Below, in pieces: positions 7,866 to 16,620 of a stretch of 34,964 nt of DNA. Origin of the DNA: an uncultured Clostridia bacterium. GTDB taxonomy: Bacteria; Bacillota; Clostridia; Oscillospirales; Acutalibacteraceae. The stretch covers positions 1 to 34,964 of the forward strand of contig CANQEU010000019.1 of the NCBI GenBank assembly GCA_947595635.1, in the 5' to 3' direction. The notes below the pieces were generated by a model. The model saw only the letters and a list, made by a program, of their open reading frames with translations, searched no databases and was not told the DNA's origin. A program made the position numbers and the translations under genes. The stretch's first letter is position 1, and each line of letters begins with the position of its first letter.

Positions 7866-7930
7866 CTAAAAAACTATTTTTGACGAGGCTGTCGCTTTAA
7901 AATTAGGTTTTAAACAAGAGCTAATGCTCC
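7866..7930. repeat. Intergenic repeat block shared (inverted) with 23352-23450
   Basis: A stretch in the queH-iscU gap that is similar to the reverse complement of 23352-23450. The first 16 bases (CTAAAAAACTATTTTT, 7866-7881) match 23435-23450 exactly in reverse complement. Later, a TTAAAATT...TTTTAAAC segment followed by AGCTAA, one variable base, and GCTCC matches again. The 23-kb copy has an extra hairpin of about 40 bases between these blocks. The rest of 7817-8030 shows no gene. Confidence 0.65.
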
Positions 7931-8032
7931 ACATTTAAATTCCCCTTTTTTGTTTGCTCGAAAAAATACTTTGTTTTTAATCCGTGTTGAAAAGCTTATT
8001 TACGGGCATTAAAGCTTAATTAAGCAAAATTC

Positions 8033-8138
8033 CCTTGTGCGATAATGATGAGGTGCAGGAGAAGCGAAGCTTCTCCTGCAAAAAAAGAAATCTTAAGCAG
8101 CAGTCCCACCGCGCAGCGGCGTTGACTGCGGTTCAAGG
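8033..8138. repeat. Hairpin-rich intergenic element, possible degenerate relative of the cloverleaf
   Basis: Two hairpins lie between short closing arms CCTTG (8033-8037) and CAAGG (8134-8138). The first is perfect, 12 bp (TGCAGGAGAAGC 8054-8065 with 8069-8080) with a GAA loop, like the GAA-capped hairpin 3 of the cloverleaf elements. The second has GCAGTC (8100-8105) pairing with GACTGC (8124-8129), with CCGC/GCGG inside. It is followed by A's rather than T's on the plus strand, so it is not a terminator for queH. Kinship with the cloverleaf is only suggested. Confidence 0.45.
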
Positions 8139-8165
8139 AAAACATAGACATAAAATCATTTAAGA

Positions 8166-8198
8166 CACAAAAAGCCGGTGCGTTAAAGCACCGGCTTT
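8166..8198 (-). terminator. Intrinsic terminator of the rnhA-iscS-iscU operon
   Basis: An 11-bp perfect hairpin (AAAGCCGGTGC 8171-8181 with GCACCGGCTTT 8188-8198, six-base loop). Read on the minus strand it is followed by a run of T's (8175 down to 8170), 20 bases after the iscU stop. It may also stop plus-strand transcripts coming from queH, though the T-run on that side is poorer. Confidence 0.88.
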
Positions 8199-8217
8199 AA
8201 AATTATTGTGTTTCACA

Positions 8218-8658
8218 TCAAAGCTCACAAGAGCAGCCTTCCTCGTGGTCGCATTCCTCAATTTTACCGACAATTGGCTCCGGGTCGACCCCAAGCCTTT
8301 TATAATAATCCGACAGCGCGGCCTTTATCGCCTGCTCGGCAAGCACGCTGCAATGAACCTTTACCGGCGGAAGCCCGTCAAGCGCCTCCATTACCGCCTT
8401 GTTTGTAAGCTTCAGAGCGTCCTCAATGCTCTTGCCCTTAATAAGCTCCGTAGCCATAGAGCTTGTCGCGATAGCCGCTCCGCAGCCAAAGGTTTTGAAT
8501 TTAACGTCGGATATTATGCCGTTGTCAACCTTTATATACATTTTCATAATATCTCCGCATTTTGAGTTGCCGACCTCGCCGATACCGTCGGCATTTTCAA
8601 TCTCGCCTACATTTCGCGGATTTGCAAAATGATCCATTACCTTTTCACTGTATGCCAT
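8218..8658 (-). CDS. iscU: Fe-S cluster assembly scaffold IscU/NifU
   Basis: A 146-residue NifU N-terminal-type scaffold on which Fe-S clusters are built using sulfur delivered by the desulfurase encoded just upstream. The three cluster ligands are visible: C34 (in NSKCGD, with D36), C59 (in TFGCG) and C103 (in VHCSV, next to H102). The C-terminus carries an extra cysteine cluster (CDHEEGCSCEL). I chose the ATG at 8658, which gives the family start MAYSEKVMDH; a TTG at 8664, overlapping the iscS stop, has better spacing to AAAGGA and is an alternative. Translation is probably coupled to iscS. Confidence 0.95.
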   Translation of the reverse strand: MAYSEKVMDHFANPRNVGEIENADGIGEVGNSKCGDIMKMYIKVDNGIISDVKFKTFGCGAAIATSSMATELIKGKSIEDALKLTNKAVMEALDGLPPVKVHCSVLAEQAIKAALSDYYKRLGVDPEPIVGKIEECDHEEGCSCEL

Positions 8659-8660
8659 AA

Positions 8661-9857
8661 TCAATCATTTCCTTTCTTTTCGTTTTCTTTTATTCGTTCC
8701 CATAAGGGCGACATATCACGCAGAGTTTTAATTATTGGAGGAATACACTCTGCAATGTATTCAACATCTTCTTTAGTTGTTTCATCGCTGAACGAAAGCC
8801 TCAGAGAGCCGTGAGCAATTTCGTGCGGCAGTCCGATCGACAAAAGCACATGGCTTGGGTCAAGCGAGCCTGATGTGCAGGCCGAGCCGGAGGACGCGCA
8901 TATTCCCTGAAGGTCAAGCCTCAAAAGCAGTGACTCTCCCTCAATTCCCTCAAAGCACATATTTATATTGCCCGGCAGTCTTTGCACTCTGTCGCCGTTT
9001 AAGCGAGACCTCTCTATTTTAAGCAAATCGTCAATCAGATAGTCGCGCAGAGCCGTAAGCCTTTCCGTGCGCTCCTTCATAGTAGAAACCGCAAGCTTAA
9101 GAGCGGATGCAAGCCCGATTATTCCGGCTACGTTTTCGGTACCGGCACGTCTGCCTCTTTCCTGTGCGCCGCCGTCTATGAGAATATCCGGTCTTAAGCC
9201 CCTACGCACATACAGCGCGCCGCACCCCTTTGGACCGTGAAATTTATGCGCGGTAAGCGACATAAGGTCTATGTTTTGTTCTTTCACGTTTATTTCCACG
9301 TTTCCCACAGCCTGAACGGCGTCGGTGTGAAATACAACTCCATGCTTTTTGCATATTGCGCCGATTTCGCTAATCGGCTGAATCGTGCCAATTTCGTTGT
9401 TTGCGTACATAACCGTAACAAGAGCGGTGTCCTCCCTTATGGCAGCCTCAAGCTCGTCGGGTCTGACTATTCCGTTTTCGTGAACGTCAAGCAGTGTGAC
9501 CTCAAAGCCCCTCTTCTTAAGAGCGTCCAGCGAATGCAATACGGCGTGATGCTCAAATTTAGTAGATATAATATGCTTTTTTCCTTTTTTTGCCATAACC
9601 TCGGCAATGCCCTTTATAGCCCAGTTGTCAGCCTCACTGCCGCCGCTTGTGAAATAAATCTCGTTTGGAGCGGCTCCGAAAACCTCGGCAATATCGGCTC
9701 TTGCAAGTTCAATCGCTTTTTTTGCCTCCGCTCCGACAGAATAAAGGCTTGATGGATTTCCGTAAACCTCCGTAAGATACGGAGTCATTGCTTCAAGCAC
9801 AGAGGGCGCAAGCCTTGTTGTGGCAGCGTTGTCGGCATAAACCCGTCTTTTTTCCAC
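8661..9857 (-). CDS. iscS: Cysteine desulfurase IscS/NifS
   Basis: A 398-residue pyridoxal-phosphate enzyme that takes sulfur from cysteine for Fe-S clusters and tRNA thiolation. The PLP lysine is K205 in [11 protein letters not shown]. The sulfur-carrying cysteine is C327 in the SSGSACTSG loop. HTDAVQ supplies the PLP-binding aspartate. The start is a GTG (9857-9855) behind GAAAGGATG; no better ATG fits the family start (YADNAATT). Minus-strand gene between rnhA and iscU, 21 bases after rnhA. No IscR or cysE is in this operon, unlike many Clostridia. Confidence 0.96.
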   Translation of the reverse strand: MEKRRVYADNAATTRLAPSVLEAMTPYLTEVYGNPSSLYSVGAEAKKAIELARADIAEVFGAAPNEIYFTSGGSEADNWAIKGIAEVMAKKGKKHIISTKFEHHAVLHSLDALKKRGFEVTLLDVHENGIVRPDELEAAIREDTALVTVMYANNEIGTIQPISEIGAICKKHGVVFHTDAVQAVGNVEINVKEQNIDLMSLTAHKFHGPKGCGALYVRRGLRPDILIDGGAQERGRRAGTENVAGIIGLASALKLAVSTMKERTERLTALRDYLIDDLLKIERSRLNGDRVQRLPGNINMCFEGIEGESLLLRLDLQGICASSGSACTSGSLDPSHVLLSIGLPHEIAHGSLRLSFSDETTKEDVEYIAECIPPIIKTLRDMSPLWERIKENEKKGND

Positions 9858-9878
9858 TATATATTACATCCTTTCTGA

Positions 9879-10316
9879 TTATTTGAATTTATCGGACTGC
9901 ATGACGGCAAGGCGGTCGCATCTCTCGTTCTCCGGATGACCGGCGTGACCCTTTACCCAGATTATATCAACCGTGTGGTATTCGCACAAATCAAGAAGCT
10001 GCTGCCATAGATCCTTATTAAGCGCAGGTTCCTTTTTGTTTCTCATCCAACCGTTTTGACGCCACTTTTCTGCCCAGCCGAGCTTGATTCCGTTGCAAAG
10101 ATACTGCGAGTCGCTGTAAAGCGTAACATTACATTTTTCCTTCAGCAGCTTTAAAGCCTCAACAGCGGCAGTAAGCTCCATTCTGTTGTTAGTTGTTTCC
10201 CGTTCACCGCCGGATATTTCCTTTTCGGCAGATTTGTATTTCAGTATAGCGCCCCATCCGCCGGGCCCGGGATTTCCCGAACAGGCTCCGTCGGTGAAAA
10301 TAAGAACATCCTTCAA
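9879..10316 (-). CDS. rnhA: Ribonuclease HI
   Basis: A 145-residue RNase HI that removes RNA from RNA-DNA hybrids. All catalytic residues are present: D9 ([16 protein letters not shown]), E47 (NNRMELTAA), D69 (YSDSQY), H124 ([10 protein letters not shown]) and D134. Length fits the family (E. coli 155). I place the start at the TTG at 10316-10314, because GGGGGAG lies five bases upstream and the family begins there; an in-frame ATG at 10376 would add a hydrophobic 20-residue stretch that is not part of RNase HI. It is the first gene of a minus-strand unit with iscS and iscU. Confidence 0.94.
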   Translation of the reverse strand: MKDVLIFTDGACSGNPGPGGWGAILKYKSAEKEISGGERETTNNRMELTAAVEALKLLKEKCNVTLYSDSQYLCNGIKLGWAEKWRQNGWMRNKKEPALNKDLWQQLLDLCEYHTVDIIWVKGHAGHPENERCDRLAVMQSDKFK

Positions 10317-10543
10317 CAAAACTCCCCCAAAATCCGATATTGAAATGATTATAACATATATTGTAAAAATAAACAATACCTACAAATCAGATAAGCATAC
10401 TTTTTTAAGCGTTTTCTAAACCTGAGTACAGATTAAACGCGTATATGAAAATTATTTTGTATTATTTTTATATTATTGGAAAAACATAGTAAAAGAAGGC
10501 TTATGCGAAAAATTATAATATGCCGCCGCTTTCTCTTCTGTCC

Positions 10544-10829
10544 TTGACATATTGATGCAAAAGTTATAAAATTAGTCAGAAGTATGTGTTCGGACTAAAG
10601 CCATATCGGTTTGATTTTTTATACCATTGCGCTTTAAGCATATATATATTTTGCGGCGCGTTTTATTAAAACAATAATTTCAATTTGGCTTTTAAAATAA
10701 TCGTTTATAAAAATTTCGGGTTATGTGTATGGGGCACCGTTTGCGGCACATAATGACCGCCCGAATAATTAATAGAATTTTATTTACTGAAACAGATACG
10801 TTAAAATTATGAAATACGGAGGTTTATTT
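10544..10829 (+). promoter_or_regulatory. Promoter and long leader of the RNase J operon
   Basis: A good promoter: TTGACA 10544-10549, 17 bases, TAAAAT 10567-10572. Transcripts would start near 10579, giving a leader of about 250 bases before the GTG at 10830. The region 10573-10829 holds no gene. It contains a stem-loop bounded by CGGG (10717-10720) and TTATGTG (10721-10727), pairing with CACATAA (10747-10753) and CCCG (10760-10763). I recognise no known riboswitch. The rest of the rnhA-rnj gap (10317-10543) is AT-rich and unremarkable. Confidence 0.6.
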
Positions 10830-12797
10830 GTGATTTCTGAAACAAAAAATGATAAAAGACCGGCTGACGAATCCCTGAGCGTGCAGAACGATGGAGCAAA
10901 AAAGCAGGCAAATAGGGGTCGCTATCAAAAAATAAAGAGCGGTTCGTCAATACCAAGGGCTGCCGGAAGCGCTAAAAAGAGCAGCGAACGCCTAAAGGAG
11001 ATAAGCGAGAGCGTGTCTAACGTCACTAATCAGGGCGGAGCGTCAAAAACGTCAAAATCTCAGGGAAAAACGAGAAAGACGTATAAAAGCGCAAAGAAGC
11101 AGACAAGAAAAAGACCGCAGACTAAGCCTGCGGAGGTCAAGCCGTCGATAAAAATAGCCTTTCTTGGCGGACTTAATGAAATAGGCAAGAACATAACGAT
11201 TTTTGAATGCAACGGCGATATGTTTATACTTGACTGCGGAATGGCGTTTCCCGACGGTGAAATGCTCGGAGTAGATCTTGTCCTGCCCGATTTCACATAT
11301 GTTGAGGAAAACATAGACAGGATAAAGGGCATAGTTATAACGCACGGCCACGAGGATCATATAGGAGGACTGCCGTTCCTGCTTAAAAAGGTAAATCTGC
11401 CAATCTACGGCACAGCGCTCACAATAGGACTTGTAGAGAACAAGCTCAAGGAGCATAATCTGCTTTACAAAACAAAGCTTAACGAAATGAAGGCAGGTCA
11501 GTCGGTAAAGCTTGGCTGTATGACAGTCGAGCTTATAAGAGTGAACCATTCAATACCCGACGCTGTCGGCGTTGCAATACATTCGCCTGCCGGCACTATC
11601 GTTCATACCGGCGACTTTAAAATCGACTGCACCCCAACAGCGGGCGAAATGATTGATATTAACCGCTTCGCGGAATTGGGCGACGAGGGTGTTCTCGCTC
11701 TGCTTGCCGATTCAACCAATGCGGAGCGTCCGGGATACACCATGACGGAGCGCAGAGTAGGCGCGTCCTTTGACTCGCTTTTCAAGGACGCTGAAAACCA
11801 GCGAATAATAATCGCTACGTTTGCCTCAAATATAAACAGAGTACAGCAGATAATCAATTGTGCGCACAAATACGGCAGGAAGGTGGCGTTTTCCGGCAGA
11901 AGTATGGTAAATTATATGACCGTCGCCATGGAGCTTGGCTATCTTGATGTCCCAGACGGAGTTATCATAGATATTGACTTGCTTGATAAGTACCCTGCCG
12001 AAAAGGTCGTTTTGGTGACAACCGGCAGTCAGGGCGAGCCTATGTCGGCTCTTTACAGAATGGCTTATTCCGACCACAGAAAGGTCGAGGTAGGGCCGGG
12101 CGATGTAATTATAATTTCCGCAAACCCGATACCGGGCAACGAAAAGACGGTTGGCTCTGTAGTAGATGAGCTTTTAAAGCTCGGCTGTAAGGTAATATAC
12201 GAGTCTATGTACGAGGTTCATGTGTCTGGCCACGCCTGTCAGGAGGAGCTTAAGCTTATCCAAGGTATAACAAAGCCTAAATATTTTATACCTGTTCACG
12301 GCGAGCAAAAGCATTTGAGAAAGCACGCCGAGCTTGCATATCAAATGGGTATGGAGCATAAAAATGTATTTATAGGCGATATCGGAAACGTGATTGAAAT
12401 AAACGAAAATTATTTAAAGCAGCTTGAATCCGTAAAATCCGGCAAGGTATTTGTAGACGGACTCGGAGTAGGCGACGTAGGGAGCATTGTTTTAAGAGAC
12501 AGAAAGCACCTTGGGCAGGACGGTCTTATAATTGTCGTCGCCTCTCTTGATTCCTACGACGGTCATATTATTTCCGGCCCCGATATTGTTTCAAGAGGCT
12601 TTGTATATGTGCGTGAGTCTGAGGTTCTCATAGAAGAGGTAAAGCAGACTGCCGCTGACGCGCTTGAGGATTGCGCCTTTGACAATGTTCACGATTGGAA
12701 CACAATCAAGAATAAGATAAAGGACGATGTTTCACACCTTATCTACAGCAAAACACGGAGAACGCCGATGATACTTCCCATAATTATGGAAGTGTGA
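10830..12797 (+). CDS. rnj: Ribonuclease J with long basic N-terminal extension
   Basis: A 655-residue RNase J, the metallo-beta-lactamase/beta-CASP nuclease that does 5'-3' exonuclease and endonuclease RNA decay and processing in Firmicutes. The metal site is THGHEDH (171-177). The beta-CASP core begins near residue 106 (IKIAFLGGLNEIGKN). Before it lies about 105 residues that are very rich in Lys, Ser, Arg and Gln and have no fold I can see; many clostridial RNase J proteins have such a disordered extension. The start is GTG 10830, not the ATG 21 bases upstream: GGAGG sits seven bases before the GTG and is inside the alternative frame. It heads a seven-gene operon to ftsH. Confidence 0.95.
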   Translation: MISETKNDKRPADESLSVQNDGAKKQANRGRYQKIKSGSSIPRAAGSAKKSSERLKEISESVSNVTNQGGASKTSKSQGKTRKTYKSAKKQTRKRPQTKPAEVKPSIKIAFLGGLNEIGKNITIFECNGDMFILDCGMAFPDGEMLGVDLVLPDFTYVEENIDRIKGIVITHGHEDHIGGLPFLLKKVNLPIYGTALTIGLVENKLKEHNLLYKTKLNEMKAGQSVKLGCMTVELIRVNHSIPDAVGVAIHSPAGTIVHTGDFKIDCTPTAGEMIDINRFAELGDEGVLALLADSTNAERPGYTMTERRVGASFDSLFKDAENQRIIIATFASNINRVQQIINCAHKYGRKVAFSGRSMVNYMTVAMELGYLDVPDGVIIDIDLLDKYPAEKVVLVTTGSQGEPMSALYRMAYSDHRKVEVGPGDVIIISANPIPGNEKTVGSVVDELLKLGCKVIYESMYEVHVSGHACQEELKLIQGITKPKYFIPVHGEQKHLRKHAELAYQMGMEHKNVFIGDIGNVIEINENYLKQLESVKSGKVFVDGLGVGDVGSIVLRDRKHLGQDGLIIVVASLDSYDGHIISGPDIVSRGFVYVRESEVLIEEVKQTAADALEDCAFDNVHDWNTIKNKIKDDVSHLIYSKTRRTPMILPIIMEV

Positions 12798-12828
12798 TAT
12801 TTATTTTATCTGAGAGGAGAAACTAAAA

Positions 12829-14796
12829 ATGAAAAAGAAGCTTTGGACGCTTACGCCGTTCTTTCTTATATTTTCGTTTGCCATACTTGCTATGGCTGCG
12901 TTCTCCTACAGATGGAATATTTACATATTCGCAATTGAAATGAGCATTGCGGTTTTTGCAATCGCCGTTGTGTTTTTCTCATTCAAATATTTTAACAGAT
13001 ACATAAAATCGGTCGTAAAAAGCAGTGTGAAAAATTTAAGCGGAGTAAACGCCGCTTACCTTGAACGGTTTTCAATACCTGTTATGGTAGCAGGCAAAAA
13101 GGGCGATGTAGTCTGGTATAACAGTCTGTTTAAGGAAGTTATATGCAAGGGTCGGGAGGCAGTAGGCGATTTTATAACACAGTACACCTCAGGCGTAACG
13201 ATAGACAGGCTGATAGGCTCTGATTTTATAAACGTGACCTACGGCGATAGAAAGTACACGGTATTTTCAAACGACGTTGCAGACGGCGCGATTTTATATT
13301 TTATCGACGACACAAATTATAAAAAAATTGCCGTTGAATATGCCGACAGCCGCCCTGTAGTCGCACTTATGACCTTTGATAACCGCGAGGAATTTGAACG
13401 TGATTACGACGACGAGCAGCTTGCTCACTCTGTTGTTGTTGTAGAAAACACAATTCAAAAGTGGGCTTCCAAAAAACAGGCGATGTATAAAAAGATTTCC
13501 GACGGAAAATATCTTGTAATTATGGAGGAAAAGAATTTCCGCACTTTACTTGAGGATAAATTTTCAATCCTTGAAGAGATTAAATCCCTTGTCTTTAAGG
13601 GCGGCAAGGTCGCCACGCTGTCAATCGGAGTCGGCAGAGGCGGTAACGGATACAGAGAAAACGAGCTTAGAGCAAGAAGAGCGCTTGAAATGGCGCTTGG
13701 CAGAGGCGGAGATCAGGCGGCTGTAAAATCCGGCGATTCATACCGCTTTTTCGGCGGCGGCTCAAGCGGATATGCAAAGCTTGACAAGGTAAGAGCAAGA
13801 GTTATAGCGGGAACGCTCATCGACCACATAAAAGAGAGCGACAATGTTATGATAATGGGTCACGCAAATTCAGACCTTGACAGCATCGGCACTTCTGTCG
13901 GACTTTGGAGCGCCGTGACAAAATCTCAGAACAAGCCTGCTTACATAGTTGTAAATCAAAGTATGTCGGTTGCCACGCCGATTATAGAAAGCTTTAAAAA
14001 CTCAGGCAGCGGACATATGTTTATGGAGCCCCAAGAGGCGGTCAGCATAGCGACCGATAAAACATTGCTTATAATAGTTGACACGCATTCTCCGACATTT
14101 CTTGAGAGCGCTGAGCTTTATAAAAAATGTAAAAATATCGTTGTTATCGACCACCACAGAATGATGGTAAATCATATTGACAACTGCCTTGTGTTCTTCC
14201 ACGAACCTTTTGCCTCCTCGGCGTCCGAAATGGCTACCGAGCTTATTCAGTATATGGGTGAAAACCTGCTTACAAGGCTTGAGGCGGAGGCTCTTCTTGC
14301 AGGCATAATGCTTGACACAAAGAATTTTGTTTTGAAAACCGGCGTAAGAACATTTGAGGCGGCGGCGTATCTGCGCCAATGCGGCGCGGACACCGTTGAA
14401 GTAAAGCGCCTGTTTTCAAACACAATAGATTCATACAAGACAAAATATCAAATTGTTTCACAGGCTGAGGTTTATAATAATTGCGCAATTGCCTGTGCGG
14501 ACGATTCAGGCGGAGATATGCGCGTGACCGCGGCGCAGGCAGCCGATGAGCTTTTGAGCCTGCACGATGTTGTCGCATCGTTTGTTCTGTTTAAAAACGA
14601 AGAACAAATAAATATATCCGCGCGCTCGCTTGGAGACTTAAACGTCCAGCTTGTAATGGAGCAAATGGGCGGCGGCGGTCATATGACAATGGCAGGCGCT
14701 CAGATAAAAGACAAAAAAATGAGCGAGGTAAGAGAAAGGCTTGTTGATATAATCAGCAAGATGGATATTGGTATTCCAAAGGAGGAAGTAAAATGA
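12829..14796 (+). CDS. gdpP: c-di-AMP phosphodiesterase GdpP
   Basis: A 655-residue membrane enzyme that degrades cyclic di-AMP and so tunes potassium and osmotic balance and cell-wall stress. Two N-terminal membrane helices (about 8-27 and 34-53) are followed by a PAS-like sensor region (about 70-165), a degenerate GGDEF region (about 170-300) and the catalytic DHH/DHHA1 domains. Metal-binding motifs are [10 protein letters not shown] (345-354, with D349 and D351) and DHH (441-443). The C-terminus has the DHHA1 signature [12 protein letters not shown]. Its stop overlaps the rplI start (ATGA), and the gdpP-rplI-dnaB order is conserved in Firmicutes. Confidence 0.96.
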   Translation: MKKKLWTLTPFFLIFSFAILAMAAFSYRWNIYIFAIEMSIAVFAIAVVFFSFKYFNRYIKSVVKSSVKNLSGVNAAYLERFSIPVMVAGKKGDVVWYNSLFKEVICKGREAVGDFITQYTSGVTIDRLIGSDFINVTYGDRKYTVFSNDVADGAILYFIDDTNYKKIAVEYADSRPVVALMTFDNREEFERDYDDEQLAHSVVVVENTIQKWASKKQAMYKKISDGKYLVIMEEKNFRTLLEDKFSILEEIKSLVFKGGKVATLSIGVGRGGNGYRENELRARRALEMALGRGGDQAAVKSGDSYRFFGGGSSGYAKLDKVRARVIAGTLIDHIKESDNVMIMGHANSDLDSIGTSVGLWSAVTKSQNKPAYIVVNQSMSVATPIIESFKNSGSGHMFMEPQEAVSIATDKTLLIIVDTHSPTFLESAELYKKCKNIVVIDHHRMMVNHIDNCLVFFHEPFASSASEMATELIQYMGENLLTRLEAEALLAGIMLDTKNFVLKTGVRTFEAAAYLRQCGADTVEVKRLFSNTIDSYKTKYQIVSQAEVYNNCAIACADDSGGDMRVTAAQAADELLSLHDVVASFVLFKNEEQINISARSLGDLNVQLVMEQMGGGGHMTMAGAQIKDKKMSEVRERLVDIISKMDIGIPKEEVK

Positions 14797-15239
14797 AGGT
14801 AGTGCTTTTGCAGGATGTAAAGGGCAGCGGCAAGAAGGGAGAGCTTGTGAACGTATCTGATGGCTACGCAAGAAACTATCTGCTGCCGAGAAAGCTTGCC
14901 AAGGAGGCAAATTCACAGGCGCTCAACGAGCTTAAAAACGCTGAAAATTCACGTCAATACAAAATTGAAACCGATATTGCAAGCGCAAACGCGGCAAAGA
15001 AAAAGCTTGAGGACAAGGTGATAAAAATTACCGCCAAGGCGGGTAAAAACGACAAGCTTTTCGGTTCGGTCACATCAAAGGAAATAAGCGGCGAGATAAA
15101 AAAGCAGCTTGGAATAGACGTAGATAAAAGAAAAATAACGCTTGATACCGACATAAAGACTTACGGAACCTTTAACTGCGAGGTCAAGCTCTATCAGGGC
15201 ATAACGGCCAAGATTAGGGTTCAGGTATCGCAGCAGTAA
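14793..15239 (+). CDS. rplI: 50S ribosomal protein L9
   Basis: A 148-residue L9 with the family N-terminal domain ([19 protein letters not shown] and [14 protein letters not shown]), a long connecting helix, and a C-terminal RNA-binding domain. It starts inside the last codons of gdpP (four-base overlap), behind AGGAGG, so translation is coupled. It is followed by dnaB after 16 bases. Confidence 0.98.
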   Translation: MKVVLLQDVKGSGKKGELVNVSDGYARNYLLPRKLAKEANSQALNELKNAENSRQYKIETDIASANAAKKKLEDKVIKITAKAGKNDKLFGSVTSKEISGEIKKQLGIDVDKRKITLDTDIKTYGTFNCEVKLYQGITAKIRVQVSQQ

Positions 15240-15255
15240 ATTAAGGAGCGATAAT

Positions 15256-16620
15256 ATGCCGGATTATATAAACGCCGCGGACAGCTTTTCGCTTCCGTAC
15301 AGCACTGAGGCGGAGCAGTCCGTGCTCGGTTCTGTTTTAATAGACAACAGCTGTATGGACACGATAGCGGAAATTCTGCCGGAGCCGGATTATTTTTACA
15401 TAGAAAATCACAGACTTATTTACAGCGTTATGCTCGAAAATTATTCCTCCGGCAGGCGCTCTGATTTTGTCACCGTTCTCAATTCGCTTAAATCGGGAAC
15501 AGGCTTCGACGAGGCGACGGCAAAGTCATACCTTGTTCAGCTTGCCGACATTGTCCCCTCAATATCGAACGTTCAGGCTTATGCCGAAATAGTCAAGGAA
15601 AAATTCGAGATGCGCTCGCTTGTTCTTGCCGCGCGTCAGATACAAAACGAGGCGTCGTCCGGCGAGCTAAGCTCGGACAAGCTGCTTGACAGCGCCGAGC
15701 AAAAAATTTACGACATAAGAAACATAAACGAGGTAAAGGGCTTAAAAAAGCTCAGCTCGGTTATACTTGAAACAATGGACCGCCTTGATATGCTGAATTC
15801 TCCCGAAAGCAGTATCGCAAAGCCGATATCAACCGGCATAGGTGACCTTGACAGAACAATAACCGGCTTGAACAGATCCGACCTTATCCTAATTGCAGCT
15901 CGCCCGGGTATGGGTAAAACCAGCTTCGCGCTAAATATCGCAAGAAACGCCGCCGTACAGGGCAAAAAGAAGGTTGTGTTTTTTTCGCTTGAAATGTCAA
16001 GGGAGCAGCTTGCGTCAAGACTGCTTTCTTCAGAGGCGCTAATAAGCGGCACTACTCTGAGGACAGGCAAGCTGTCGCAGGACGAATGGGAAAGACTTAT
16101 TCCCGCGTCTGATGTTTTGGGCGCTACTGAAATGTATCTTGACGATACGCCGGGGCTTACGGTTCCTGCTATGAAGGCTAAGCTCAGAAGGCTTAAAAAC
16201 GTGGATTTGGTAATCATAGATTACCTGCAGCTGATGAGCAGCTCCAGGCGAATTGAAAATAGAGTTCAGGAAATATCGGAAATTACAAGAAACCTGAAAA
16301 TAATGGCAAAGGAAATAAACGTGCCGGTTGTTACGCTTTCTCAGCTTTCCCGTGAAAGCGAAAAGCGAGCCGACCACAGACCTCAGCTTTCAGACCTTCG
16401 TGATTCAGGCTCAATCGAGCAGGATGCCGATATAGTTCTTTTCCTGTTCCGTGAGGGTTATTACGACAAGGACACGGTCGGAGATGATTCGGGAAGCGAC
16501 CGCAACAGCGGAGAATGTCTTGTGGCTAAAAACAGACACGGAGAAACGGGAACCATAAAGCTGCATTGGCAGGGCGAATTTATGCGCTTTACTTCTCCGG
16601 AGGTACATCGTGAAGAATGA
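15256..16620 (+). CDS. dnaB: Replicative DNA helicase DnaB (DnaC in Bacillus)
   Basis: A 454-residue hexameric replicative helicase. The N-terminal primase-interacting domain (PYSTEAEQSVLGS) is followed by the RecA-like motor: Walker A ARPGMGKTS (215-223), Walker B strand VIIDYLQLM, and the loop SQLSREVE-type sequence as SQLSRESEKR. No intein interrupts it. The start ATG follows AAGGAG. The 3' end overlaps tilS by 11 bases. Confidence 0.98.
   Translation: MPDYINAADSFSLPYSTEAEQSVLGSVLIDNSCMDTIAEILPEPDYFYIENHRLIYSVMLENYSSGRRSDFVTVLNSLKSGTGFDEATAKSYLVQLADIVPSISNVQAYAEIVKEKFEMRSLVLAARQIQNEASSGELSSDKLLDSAEQKIYDIRNINEVKGLKKLSSVILETMDRLDMLNSPESSIAKPISTGIGDLDRTITGLNRSDLILIAARPGMGKTSFALNIARNAAVQGKKKVVFFSLEMSREQLASRLLSSEALISGTTLRTGKLSQDEWERLIPASDVLGATEMYLDDTPGLTVPAMKAKLRRLKNVDLVIIDYLQLMSSSRRIENRVQEISEITRNLKIMAKEINVPVVTLSQLSRESEKRADHRPQLSDLRDSGSIEQDADIVLFLFREGYYDKDTVGDDSGSDRNSGECLVAKNRHGETGTIKLHWQGEFMRFTSPEVHREE

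Noticed and set aside
10317-10376. ATG start 20 residues upstream for rnhA
   Set aside because: It adds a hydrophobic stretch absent from RNase HI, while GGGGGAG correctly precedes the TTG at 10316.
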